Shown piece by piece: positions 56,054 through 64,000 of a stretch of DNA of 64,000 nucleotides; positions within the stretch are counted from its first letter, which is position 1, and every line of letters starts with the position of its first letter. Location of the stretch: positions 61,133 to 125,132 of the forward strand of contig LBTE01000003.1 of NCBI GenBank assembly GCA_000989955.1. Direction: 5' to 3'. The position numbers and the translations under genes were made by a program. The notes under the pieces were generated by a model. It saw only the letters and a program-made list of their open reading frames with translations, was not told where the DNA came from and ran no database searches. The DNA is from a candidate division TM6 bacterium GW2011_GWF2_37_49 (GTDB lineage Bacteria; Babelota; Babeliae; Babelales; RVW-14).

Positions 56054-57625
56054 TTAATAGAGTTTTTTTTTGAGTTGATCAAACGCCGCGTTGATCAGTG
56101 AAGAATGAAAAGAGCCAAGCTCAATTGACTGCGCATCTGGTATAATTGTTTTTTCGTAAGGATGACCAAGCGAAACTATCGTTAACTTTTTGCAGTAGTG
56201 CTTTAATAATCTTAACCACTCTTGTTGATTCTTGTTCAACGTTTGTAGAACAACATTATCACTATTTTGAAATTGGCTATGATAAATTATATCACTCAAA
56301 TCTTGTATGGAATCCGCAGACATCGGATCTAACATAATCTCTGAAACGTGATATTTTTCGGATTCAAACAATGACATTAACAATGTTTTCTTCTTTGAAC
56401 TTGCTTTGTCATCCAATGTCTGAAAGCTTGTTGCTGGTCGTATTTTATTTAAGTCAACAGACAAAACCAACACTTTATTTGTTATTGGTATTTCTGCAAC
56501 ATTGCCAGAGACAACCTTTTTTGCAAGCTCTTGAGAAACGCGTCTTTCATCAATGTCAGACGGTACGTTTAAGCTAAGTCTTTGCACTATCGCTTTGATC
56601 TTTGATCTAATATCATATTTGGAATCAAATGATGATTCAGAAAGCTTTTTGATCATTTTAATTTGATCATCAGGGGAAGCTGAAAAAATTAATAAATCAA
56701 AACCATTTTTTATAGATTTTTGTGCTGCACGGCAAATATAATCTAGTTGCATGCTTTTATCCGGAGATCTGTGAAATGACTGCATGGAACAGTCATCAGT
56801 AATTAACAGCGCATCAGAATTGTGCTTTTTGATCCACGCAACCACATTGGCATTTGTACTTGCTTGATCAGGTCCAAACTGGTCATATCTTGCATGACCA
56901 ACCATGACAGCCACATCAATTTTCTGTTCAAGCACCTGGCGAAATGGTTCAACGTTAGCCTCAAATTCTTCATCAGATAACTTGATCTGAACATTATCAG
57001 TGTGAGTATCAAACTTGCCAGACTTGAGCCCTGGAAAATGCTTAATCACAGGCAAGACACCTTCGCTCAAAAGCCCATTAATAAAAGACAGGCCACAATC
57101 AACCACAGATTTGCTATCAGCAGCAAAACAACGAGTTGCAAGTATATAGTTTGCTGGATCAAATAAATCTAAGCTTGGTGCAAAATCAACATTGATCCCA
57201 TCAAGCTGATGACCGATAAGTTTGCCTGCCGAATAACATTCAGCCTTACCAAGCTGGGCCAATTTGTAAGGCGAAGGCACCGAAACAAATCCATTTACAT
57301 CTGCACCGCGAGACACTATACCACCTTCAAAATCAACACTAATCAAAAGAGGATAAATACCCAGATCTTTGGCTTTGTCCTGCAATAATTTGCAAATCTC
57401 TTTTGTTTTTGACCTATTCTGCATATGAGGCTCAGTCAACATAACACCAGCAGGCTTTGTTTGTTCCAGCCAAGAATTATACTCAGATGTTTGGCTATAT
57501 TTTGGCAATGTTAAGATAAAGTGCTTGCCAACGTCACTGGCCAATACTGTATTTTGATCAGCAAAATTGTACGTGAATGGTATAATTGATGCTACTAAAC
57601 AAATTTTTAATTTTTTGAATTTCAT
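56054..57625 (-). CDS. Secreted beta-N-acetylglucosaminidase NagZ-like (GH3)
   Basis: 523 residues with a signal peptide (LKICLVASIIPFTYNFA). The GH3 N-terminal barrel spans about 30-350, with SVDFEGGIVSRG, the substrate/acid-base region VIKHFPGLKSGKFDTHTD, and the nucleophile Asp in LLITDDCSMQSF. A GH3-C-like domain follows to the end. It would release GlcNAc from peptidoglycan or chitin-like sugars outside the cytoplasm. The ATG at 57625 has GAGGGG upstream and starts at the signal peptide; an in-frame ATG at 57655 lies in the hppA terminator. The end (QLKKKLY) lies on the run of nine A that joins the NamZ frame by a -1 shift. Confidence 0.88.
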   Translation of the reverse strand: MKFKKLKICLVASIIPFTYNFADQNTVLASDVGKHFILTLPKYSQTSEYNSWLEQTKPAGVMLTEPHMQNRSKTKEICKLLQDKAKDLGIYPLLISVDFEGGIVSRGADVNGFVSVPSPYKLAQLGKAECYSAGKLIGHQLDGINVDFAPSLDLFDPANYILATRCFAADSKSVVDCGLSFINGLLSEGVLPVIKHFPGLKSGKFDTHTDNVQIKLSDEEFEANVEPFRQVLEQKIDVAVMVGHARYDQFGPDQASTNANVVAWIKKHNSDALLITDDCSMQSFHRSPDKSMQLDYICRAAQKSIKNGFDLLIFSASPDDQIKMIKKLSESSFDSKYDIRSKIKAIVQRLSLNVPSDIDERRVSQELAKKVVSGNVAEIPITNKVLVLSVDLNKIRPATSFQTLDDKASSKKKTLLMSLFESEKYHVSEIMLDPMSADSIQDLSDIIYHSQFQNSDNVVLQTLNKNQQEWLRLLKHYCKKLTIVSLGHPYEKTIIPDAQSIELGSFHSSLINAAFDQLKKKLY

Positions 57626-57648
57626 TACTATCCCCTCAATCAAAAAAA

Positions 57649-57677
57649 GAGCCACCCGATTTCGAGTGGCTCTTTTT
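57649..57677 (-). terminator. Rho-independent terminator of hppA
   Basis: Stem GAGCCACCCG with CGAGTGGCTC (one mismatch) around a TTT-type loop, with T runs on both strands (TTTTT on plus, seven T on minus). It ends the hppA transcript just before the nagZ-like gene. Confidence 0.85.
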
Positions 57678-57681
57678 ACTT

Positions 57682-59670
57682 TTATAAGCTCGCAAGTAGT
57701 AGTGCAAGAATCGACATCAATTTAATCAAAATGTTAAGAGATGGACCAGATGTATCTTTAAATGGATCGCCCACGGTGTCTCCAACAACTGCAGCCTTGT
57801 GAGCAGGAGAGCCCTTGCCTCCAAGATTGCCAGCTTCGATATACTTTTTAGCATTATCCCATGCACCACCGCTGTTTGCCATGGTCAATGCAAGAACAAT
57901 TCCAGAAAGCGTTGCTCCAGCCAAGAAACCTCCAAGCGCAACGTTGCCTTGAGATCCAAAGCCAAATTTGATTATAATAGGCATAGACAACAAAATAACG
58001 CCTGGAAGAATCATTTCACGCAACGCAGCGTTTGTACTAATTTCAATGCATTTTGAATAATCGGCCTCAGCCTTACCTTCCATCAATCCAGGAATTTGTT
58101 TGAATTGGCGTCTGACCTCTTCAACCATCTTCCAAGCTGCATTACCAACAGATTTCATTGTAAGAGCAGAAATCAAGAATGGAAGACATCCACCCAACAA
58201 TAGACCGGTAAGAACAACTGGATGTATCAAGTCAAGATGGGGAATTCCAGCCTCTTGACAGTAACCAGCGAACAAGGCCAGGGAAGCAAAAACAGCTGAA
58301 CCGATTGCAAAACCCTTACCCAAAGCCGCGGTCATGTTTCCAAGAGAATCGAGCCTGTCGGTAATCTTACGAACCTCTGGACCAAAACCAGACATTTCGG
58401 AAATACCGCCAGCGTTGTCGGCGATTGGACCATATGCATCAACAGACATGGTAATGCCAACCGTTGCAAGCATAGAAACAGCTGCAAGCGATACGCCAAA
58501 AATACCACCGAAGTAGTAAAATGATACATAAACAATTAATGCAATCGAGCTGACAGGAATAACAACGGACTCAAATCCAAGAGCCAGACCAAATATAAGA
58601 TTTGTACCAGCACCAGACTGAGAAGCCTCTGCCAGACGTCTAACTGGACTACCACTCGTGTAATAATCTGTTGAAATCGCAATAATTACCCCGGAGATAG
58701 CACCCAAAAATATAGATCCAAACAGATTCATCTCTACGCCCATTGCATAAAGATATCCGTAAGCACCAAGGATGAAGAACAAGATTGCAACGTATGTTGC
58801 CTTGTGCAAAATCAAATTAAGTTTTGACTTAAACACAAAAGCTGAAGCAAGACCTGCTATCGAAGCCAACAATCCAACACCACAAAGCACGATTGGCATA
58901 GCCAAATAACGCATATCATGAGCATAAACGCTAGCTGCCAAAATCATTGAACCAACCATTGCTCCAACGTATGACTCGTAAATATCTGCACCCATACCGG
59001 CTGTATCGCCAACGCAGTCACCGACGTTATCGGCAATAACTGCAGGGTTACGTGGGTCATCTTCAGGAATGCCCATTTCAACCTTACCCACCAAGTCAGC
59101 GCCAACGTCAGCAGCCTTGGTATAAATACCGCCGCCAACACGAGCAAAGAATGCAATTGAGCTTGCACCAAAAGCAAAGCAGGTAATGATGTTTATAAAA
59201 TTAAATCCTGGCACATCGGCAAAAAGGTAAAACAGTGTTCCTACGCCAAACAACCCCAAACTTGCAACAACAAAGCCCATAACCGAGCCGCCAAGTAAAG
59301 CTGTCAAAAACGCAGCTCGCTCGCCATTATTTTTGGCTTCCAAAGTCGTCATTTCATTGGCTTTTGTTGCAGCCTTTAAACCAACAAAGCCCGCAAGCAT
59401 TGAAGACAAAGCTCCAACTGCATATGTCAATGCAGCAACTGCACCGAATGCAAAATAAAGAGTAGTAGCAGCAATTGCAAGAACAACCATCAATACTGAA
59501 TACTCTTTACGTAAAAATGTCATTGCACCGGCTCTTATCAAACTTGCGATATGCGCCGAGCGTTTATCGTCATTTTTATATCTTGATATCTTTAAATAAA
59601 TGATTCCTGTCAAAATTATGCCCAGCAAAGAAATGCCGCTGAACATCAGGAAATACAACAATTGTTCCAT
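57682..59670 (-). CDS. hppA: Membrane-bound ion-pumping pyrophosphatase (H+ or Na+ translocating)
   Basis: Hydrolyses PPi and pumps ions across the membrane, saving energy in reduced genomes. 662 residues with about 15-16 helices. The PPi site motifs are present: [26 protein letters not shown] (positions about 199-224 carry the Asp set), [14 protein letters not shown] and the late [14 protein letters not shown]. The K+-sensitivity position reads [14 protein letters not shown] with Ala where K+-independent enzymes have Lys, so it should be the K+-dependent type, some of which pump Na+. The Cys in NVGDCVGD replaces a common Asn. Confidence 0.94.
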   Translation of the reverse strand: MEQLLYFLMFSGISLLGIILTGIIYLKISRYKNDDKRSAHIASLIRAGAMTFLRKEYSVLMVVLAIAATTLYFAFGAVAALTYAVGALSSMLAGFVGLKAATKANEMTTLEAKNNGERAAFLTALLGGSVMGFVVASLGLFGVGTLFYLFADVPGFNFINIITCFAFGASSIAFFARVGGGIYTKAADVGADLVGKVEMGIPEDDPRNPAVIADNVGDCVGDTAGMGADIYESYVGAMVGSMILAASVYAHDMRYLAMPIVLCGVGLLASIAGLASAFVFKSKLNLILHKATYVAILFFILGAYGYLYAMGVEMNLFGSIFLGAISGVIIAISTDYYTSGSPVRRLAEASQSGAGTNLIFGLALGFESVVIPVSSIALIVYVSFYYFGGIFGVSLAAVSMLATVGITMSVDAYGPIADNAGGISEMSGFGPEVRKITDRLDSLGNMTAALGKGFAIGSAVFASLALFAGYCQEAGIPHLDLIHPVVLTGLLLGGCLPFLISALTMKSVGNAAWKMVEEVRRQFKQIPGLMEGKAEADYSKCIEISTNAALREMILPGVILLSMPIIIKFGFGSQGNVALGGFLAGATLSGIVLALTMANSGGAWDNAKKYIEAGNLGGKGSPAHKAAVVGDTVGDPFKDTSGPSLNILIKLMSILALLLASL

Positions 59671-59790
59671 AAAACTCCTTCAGTTAAACCCTGTTAATAT
59701 AATGTTTGAAACCTTGCACGTGAAAAGTGTAAGATCAGATTAATGTTTTGTAAAGAAGGAGATTTGAACACCAACATTCAAAGCCACACC

Positions 59791-59966
59791 TAGTTTTTGT
59801 TATTTCTGAAAAAAACATCTGAAACCCAGCATCCAATCATGCCTGGCAGGCCGCCGCCTTCGCCCTACGTGGCTACGGCGCCCAGGGTATCTAAAAACTT
59901 ATCATTTTATTGGCAAGCGCCATCCATTCGATCATGCAAAACTTCATAGTTGATGTATGCCCCTGA
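59791..59966 (+). repeat. Dispersed intergenic repeat, copy 13, with a GC-rich insertion
   Basis: TAGTTTTTGTTATTTCTGAAA, dyad CCAGCATCCAATCATGCCTGG, then, where other copies read CCCGCATCTAAAAA, an extra GC-rich stretch (about 59851-59886, GCCTTCGCCCTACGTGGCTA...) splits the core before TATCTAAAAACTTATCATTT. End motif AGTTGATGTATGCCCCTG. The insert shares an exact 18-mer (inverted) with the element at 19606-19720. Confidence 0.75.
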
Positions 59967-60034
59967 ATATGGTCGAGAGGACGTAGGATTATAATTGAAG
60001 AGTTGACATTAATTTTTCCGTTTAACTATGTTGA

Positions 60035-60364
60035 ACTAAATTCATTAACCAAAAAGGATATTTTAAAGATCAATTAACGTCATATCTAAAACAAAACACC
60101 GATTCAGACGAAAAAATATATAAATTACTTGAAGCGGGAGCCTCTATTAATCGCTTAGCTTTAAGCTGTTACCAAGAAAATAATAAATTTGAAACATTTA
60201 AATTAAGGTCAAAATTGTTTGGCATTTATCTGAATTACAGATCTGGACAAAGAATTTACCCGGTCCTTGAACGGGAAAAAACAGCTCTTATTCAACTTAA
60301 AAATGCTTCGCAAGAAAAATTTAATAAAATTATTGATTGGTTTAAATCAATAAAATCGAAATGA
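60035..60364 (+). pseudogene. Truncated copy of the C-terminal module of the long secreted gene at 60655
   Basis: The frame is open from 60035 to the TGA at 60362 but has no start codon. From about 60059 it reads FKDQLTSYLKQNTDSDEKIY...LLEAGASI...GIYLNYRSGQRIYPVLE, which matches the module near 63730-63990 of the next gene (FKDQLTSYLKQNTDSNKKIY...LLDAGASI...GIYLNYQSGQRLYPVLE) closely over about 90 residues. Sequence to its left is intergenic repeat. So it is the tail of a lost paralog. The 984-bp gap from 59671 to 60654 holds this remnant and two repeat copies. Confidence 0.8.
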
Positions 60365-60397
60365 GAGAGTAAAAAATATTTGCGTTGAGCCACGCCG

Positions 60398-60539
60398 ACT
60401 TTTTGCACCTTTTTAAAAAACTGTTACGCGCCCAGCACTAAATCGATTGTTGCCGGGCGTGTTTTCAATTTTATCAAATTTGCGTTAAGCTTGAATTAGT
60501 CGAATGTTTAGGGTTTGTAGCTCGATGTATGCTTCTGTG
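60398..60539 (+). repeat. Dispersed intergenic repeat, copy 14
   Basis: CTTTTTGCACCTTTTTAAAAA, a clear dyad CGCCCAGCACTAAATCGATT with GTTGCCGGGCG, a diverged core TTTTCAATTTTATCAAATTT, end AGCTCGATGTATGCTTCTG. It lies between the truncated paralog tail and the long secreted gene. Confidence 0.65.
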
Positions 60540-60654
60540 TTTCATGGTTTTGCTCAATCAATCAAGATCTTTACTTTATTGTGTTTGTTTTATTATTTTA
60601 AAAACTGAAAAGTAAGTTTATTGTAGTTTTTGGAGTTAATAAGGAGTTAATAAA

Positions 60655-63600
60655 ATGATAAAAAAGATATATTTATTGTTGTGTATTGCTTGTACTGTAA
60701 ACTTTTTGGTGCGATCTAATAATGATAATTTGATCGGCACAGCAAGTATCCTTGCCCCTTCTTTTTTATGGGGATCAGCGTTGAATGGTGCTGTAGCATT
60801 GGAAAAAGAGTTGGTAATGAATGTTTGGGATTTGGCATGGAATCGCAAAAAAGCTGATCCCAAAGCAGGAGAAAAAAAAGATAAATTAATTGATCCAGAA
60901 AATGCTTTGCCGTTGATTAAGGTTGTTGATGGATTATTTCATAGACCGCGTGGCACCGTTGGACGTGCAGCTTTTGGACCAACAGAAACTATTAAGCCTG
61001 AAGATACTAAAAGAATAGCAAAAATTGTTGGCATACTTGTTGCATTGAGTCCGTTGATTAAGGATATTTGTGAGCAAATTAATAAAAAAAGCAATCAATT
61101 AAAAACGTATCTTCCCCAAAGCAAAGAAGCATATAAGGCAATGGATGAAGACCTGAAACAATTTGTTAACTTTTCTGGAAAAATTATAAAAGTTTTTAGC
61201 TCCGCCACTACAAAAGAAGGGCAAAAACCTGATCCAGTAGCGGATATTTTTAGAATTGCTAGTCAAGAAACAGGTTATCTAAAAAATGCAGAAGATGCAT
61301 TCAATCAATATTTACAAGTAAGCCCAACACCCGATGAAAAAATTGCGTCTCGCCATAAAATTGTTAAAGAACTTGTAAGCGACATTTATAAGATTTATTT
61401 ATTTAAGTTAACATGCGATTCTTTGGATGAAAACAATAAATCGCTTTCAACAATGATAACATTGGCATCGATACAGAATCAAAAAGAAACTACAATGATT
61501 TTGCAGGCATTGCTTTGGGCTTGTTGTAAAGATGATCGAATGGCATTAATGATTTATTATCAAACTTTAAATGGGGTTGTACGCGATGTAGCAAATAAAT
61601 CTATTTTTATGGAAGGTAAAGAGCCAGAGTGGGATCATTGGCTTGTGATGGATAAATTAGATCAATCAACGGTATCTGAACGAATTCAACAAATACAAAA
61701 AGATACTGAAACACCTGAAGCAATTGAAAAAATGCTACAAACTCCAGATTTTTGGGAACGTTTGATGCGAATCTATTTAATGCCCGGCAAATATCCACAA
61801 ATTTCAACACATAAACATGCTACTCTTTGGATTAATGGAAAAACTTTACAGTCGAATGATTTAACGTCTGGACAACTGGTTATAACGCAGTATGAAGATT
61901 GTGTAGAGGCTATGATTTTTAATATTGTGTGTATTTTGGCTTATGATTCTGAAACAAAATCGTTTAGTTTAAAAAAATTACAATCACGATTAAAACAAGC
62001 GAAACTGAATGATAAGCTTATAAAATTTTTTACAAACCAGCATCCAGCATTAAATACTGAAAAAGGAATTATTCCTGTAGATCCAAGTACGATGGAAAAT
62101 ATATTTGTTCATAGCGCTTGGACTGATGTTATTTCAAATATTGCTGGTGTAACGTATGCAAATACTTTAGTTGGGAATACAAGAACAAAATTAGAACGCA
62201 GTCATTTTATCATTGCACCACCACAAAAACATGCGGCTCTTAGAACTGCAGGGTACGAACCACAAAGTGAGTCGACAATTTGTTTTGAGATGCAACCTCC
62301 TTTAAAAAATGTCATAGTCGCACTCAATGATATTTTGGGATTAGGATTGTTTGATAAAGCCAATGTGTATGACGAAATTGTAAAACCAAATTTTGTAGAA
62401 CAATATCTGCCAATAATGGCTGCTAAATTGGATATTAAAATGGAGCCGAAGTGTGGTGTATCAAAATCTGTTGAAGAAGCTGAACGTTGTACACAAGATT
62501 ATTTAATAACAAATGTATTTTTTGAAAAAGAAAAACCTGCCGAGTTTGCATTGGCTACCGCGTCAAGCATGCACGGCGAATTGAGGCAGTTGATAAAAGA
62601 TAGAGAATGGAATAAAACTATTACGGTCGTTTTTAATCATATTTTTGGGTATCCTAAAAGTTCAGCTTTGCAAGCCTTATTTGCGCAATTGCAGTGTCTT
62701 AATTTTTTAGAACTTCGATTTATTTTTGATTACTTACGGTCTAAGAATCATGAGTGGGGTTGGGGCGCTGATGAGTTTATAAAAAATATTCCAAATCCAA
62801 TCATTAATGCTGAATCCATTTATTTTTCATTGTTTGGTCTAAATATTAAAGATTTCTTTATTTATTATTACTTATGCGCGACTTTGAATTATCAAAAAAT
62901 TAAAATTAATAAATTAACGCAAAATTTATTTTTCAGAATTGCTCGATTAGAAACTGATCTTAATATTAAATTAATGAAATATCGTCATATTTTTGATACT
63001 TTACACGATGTTGATGGTTTTGAAGATGAAGAAAATTTAAAAGACGCGCTAGATACAGCTAAAGCTGCAGTTGCATCTAATGACGATTCCTTAATGTGGA
63101 ATGGAATAAATTTATTTAAATCTATAGTTCAGCAAAGAAAAGCATTTGATGTGGCATGTGGTGCTGCTATGAGTACATTGTCATCCCAAACATATACCGG
63201 TCGAATTGAAAGTTTACACTTGTTAGCTGAACTCGTTAAGCAGGGACAATGCTATGACGAAGTAATCAGTGCTGCTACTGCAGAATGTAAGAATAGTAGC
63301 GAATCCGTAAGAAAACACTCACTTCAATTATTTTTGGAATTAGTTAAGCAGGGCAGAGGAATTCCAGAGGCAGAAGCAATTTTAAGGCAAGGTTCTGATC
63401 CAGATTATGATGTTCGGCAAGCGGCCTCTGAATTAGCAACTGAAATAGCTGCGCGTCAAGCACCTCAACACGATCCACAAATTACAACTGCTTTTGCAGC
63501 AGCTGCAGCAGAAGCGATTGGCATACCTGTGCCCGCACCAATACCTGCGCCAGAGCCAGAACCGCAGCCAGCAGTGCAACCAGAGACAATTGCCATGCCT

Positions 63601-64000
63601 ACGCCAGAGCCAAAACCGCAGCCCGAACAAAAACCTGCACTCGCCGACAACCCTCCCACCGGCAACTATCTGGATACAGCTATAGCCGAATTGAAAGATA
63701 AAAAATTTGAATCCTTAGACAGCAAAGATTTTAAAGATCAATTAACATCATATCTAAAACAAAACACCGATTCAAACAAAAAAATATATCAATTACTTGA
63801 TGCCGGCGCTTCGATTAAGATGCTGATCCAAAGATGCAAATTAGGTGATCAATCGCAAAACATGCTTAAATTAAAATTGTTGGGCATTTATCTAAATTAT
63901 CAATCTGGGCAAAGACTTTACCCTGTACTTGAACAAGCAAAAATGGCTCTTATTAAATTTAAAAATTTGGGAACAAGCGGCTGGAATAAATTCATAAATT
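60655..64000 (+). CDS. Very long secreted protein with HEAT-like repeats and a Pro-rich linker, cut by the window edge
   Basis: Open without a stop for 1115 codons to the window end, from an ATG with AAGGAG upstream. A signal peptide (KKIYLLLCIACTVNFLV) leads into about 800 residues of mostly helical sequence with no recognised family. Residues about 835-935 look like HEAT/armadillo-type helical pairs (LHLLAELVKQGQ and LQLFLELVKQGRG at similar spacing). A Pro/Glu/Gln-rich linker covers about 957-1002 (PAPEPEPQP, PEPKPQPEQKP). From about 1025 runs the module duplicated in the remnant at 60035-60364. Export plus protein-interaction repeats suggests a surface or host-directed role, which is inference. 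Confidence 0.85.
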   Translation, partial: MIKKIYLLLCIACTVNFLVRSNNDNLIGTASILAPSFLWGSALNGAVALEKELVMNVWDLAWNRKKADPKAGEKKDKLIDPENALPLIKVVDGLFHRPRGTVGRAAFGPTETIKPEDTKRIAKIVGILVALSPLIKDICEQINKKSNQLKTYLPQSKEAYKAMDEDLKQFVNFSGKIIKVFSSATTKEGQKPDPVADIFRIASQETGYLKNAEDAFNQYLQVSPTPDEKIASRHKIVKELVSDIYKIYLFKLTCDSLDENNKSLSTMITLASIQNQKETTMILQALLWACCKDDRMALMIYYQTLNGVVRDVANKSIFMEGKEPEWDHWLVMDKLDQSTVSERIQQIQKDTETPEAIEKMLQTPDFWERLMRIYLMPGKYPQISTHKHATLWINGKTLQSNDLTSGQLVITQYEDCVEAMIFNIVCILAYDSETKSFSLKKLQSRLKQAKLNDKLIKFFTNQHPALNTEKGIIPVDPSTMENIFVHSAWTDVISNIAGVTYANTLVGNTRTKLERSHFIIAPPQKHAALRTAGYEPQSESTICFEMQPPLKNVIVALNDILGLGLFDKANVYDEIVKPNFVEQYLPIMAAKLDIKMEPKCGVSKSVEEAERCTQDYLITNVFFEKEKPAEFALATASSMHGELRQLIKDREWNKTITVVFNHIFGYPKSSALQALFAQLQCLNFLELRFIFDYLRSKNHEWGWGADEFIKNIPNPIINAESIYFSLFGLNIKDFFIYYYLCATLNYQKIKINKLTQNLFFRIARLETDLNIKLMKYRHIFDTLHDVDGFEDEENLKDALDTAKAAVASNDDSLMWNGINLFKSIVQQRKAFDVACGAAMSTLSSQTYTGRIESLHLLAELVKQGQCYDEVISAATAECKNSSESVRKHSLQLFLELVKQGRGIPEAEAILRQGSDPDYDVRQAASELATEIAARQAPQHDPQITTAFAAAAAEAIGIPVPAPIPAPEPEPQPAVQPETIAMPTPEPKPQPEQKPALADNPPTGNYLDTAIAELKDKKFESLDSKDFKDQLTSYLKQNTDSNKKIYQLLDAGASIKMLIQRCKLGDQSQNMLKLKLLGIYLNYQSGQRLYPVLEQAKMALIKFKNLGTSGWNKFIN

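Noticed and set aside
1..64000. CRISPR array, rRNA operon, prophage or intact transposase
   Set aside because: I found no regularly spaced direct repeats with unique spacers, no rRNA sequence and no transposase or integrase motifs. The dispersed repeats are single units in separate gaps.

Overview
This is an AT-rich, gene-dense bacterial window read with the standard code. It has diderm traits: a TamB-like protein, a lipoprotein diacylglyceryl transferase, a barrel-like secreted protein ending in Phe, and peptidoglycan genes. It also looks like the genome of a reduced, host-dependent cell: secreted ankyrin and WD40 proteins, two AAA-ATPase-like/PD-(D/E)XK proteins, a membrane pyrophosphatase, several broken genes, and many secreted proteins with no recognisable family. 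My best guess is Candidatus Dependentiae (TM6) or a similar obligate symbiont of protists. That is inference from gene content; there is no rRNA here to confirm it.

Layout. 1-5.2 kb: a lgt-dnaG-(probable rpoD) operon, a DsbD-like membrane protein, prs, and a decayed hisIE remnant just upstream of prs. 5.7-11 kb: accessory block with an AAA-ATPase/nuclease-like gene, an ankyrin gene broken by a TAG codon, a secreted WD40 propeller and a second AAA-ATPase/nuclease-like gene. 11-16.7 kb: tRNA-Asn, tRNA-Val, pepA, a DUF4143-type ATPase and a secreted/membrane trio that includes an HExxH membrane protease. 16.8-22.5 kb: biotin carboxylase, biotin carrier and a MerR-like gene in one overlapping operon, then murC and an aminotransferase. 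22.9-28.8 kb: a secreted PLD-family nuclease, a coiled-coil protein, tamB, a pseudopilin-like gene and a secreted ankyrin protein.

28.9-41.6 kb is the most distinctive part. Five paralogous secreted coiled-coil proteins lie in tandem on the minus strand, with nearly the same signal peptide, a copied 5' leader and homologous terminators. A sixth long secreted protein is co-transcribed with the last paralog. 41.7-47.8 kb: an MsbA-like ABC transporter, tsaD, rho (with a frameshifted tail), secF and rpmA. 48-54.7 kb: a putative outer-membrane protein, a HEPN/MNT toxin-antitoxin pair, argS, lepA and an HspR-like regulator. 54.9-59.7 kb: NamZ and NagZ peptidoglycan-recycling domains that join in a -1 frame over a run of nine A, then hppA. 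From 60.6 kb to the right edge runs one very long secreted protein gene, preceded by a truncated copy of its C-terminal module.

A degenerate intergenic repeat of about 130-160 bp runs through the whole window, with at least 14 copies in both orientations. No family I know explains it. Together with the coiled-coil array it is the best candidate for something undescribed. The broken genes (hisIE, ankyrin, the rho tail, two -1 junctions in poly-A runs) point either to ongoing genome decay with poly-A slippage or to homopolymer errors in the assembly.
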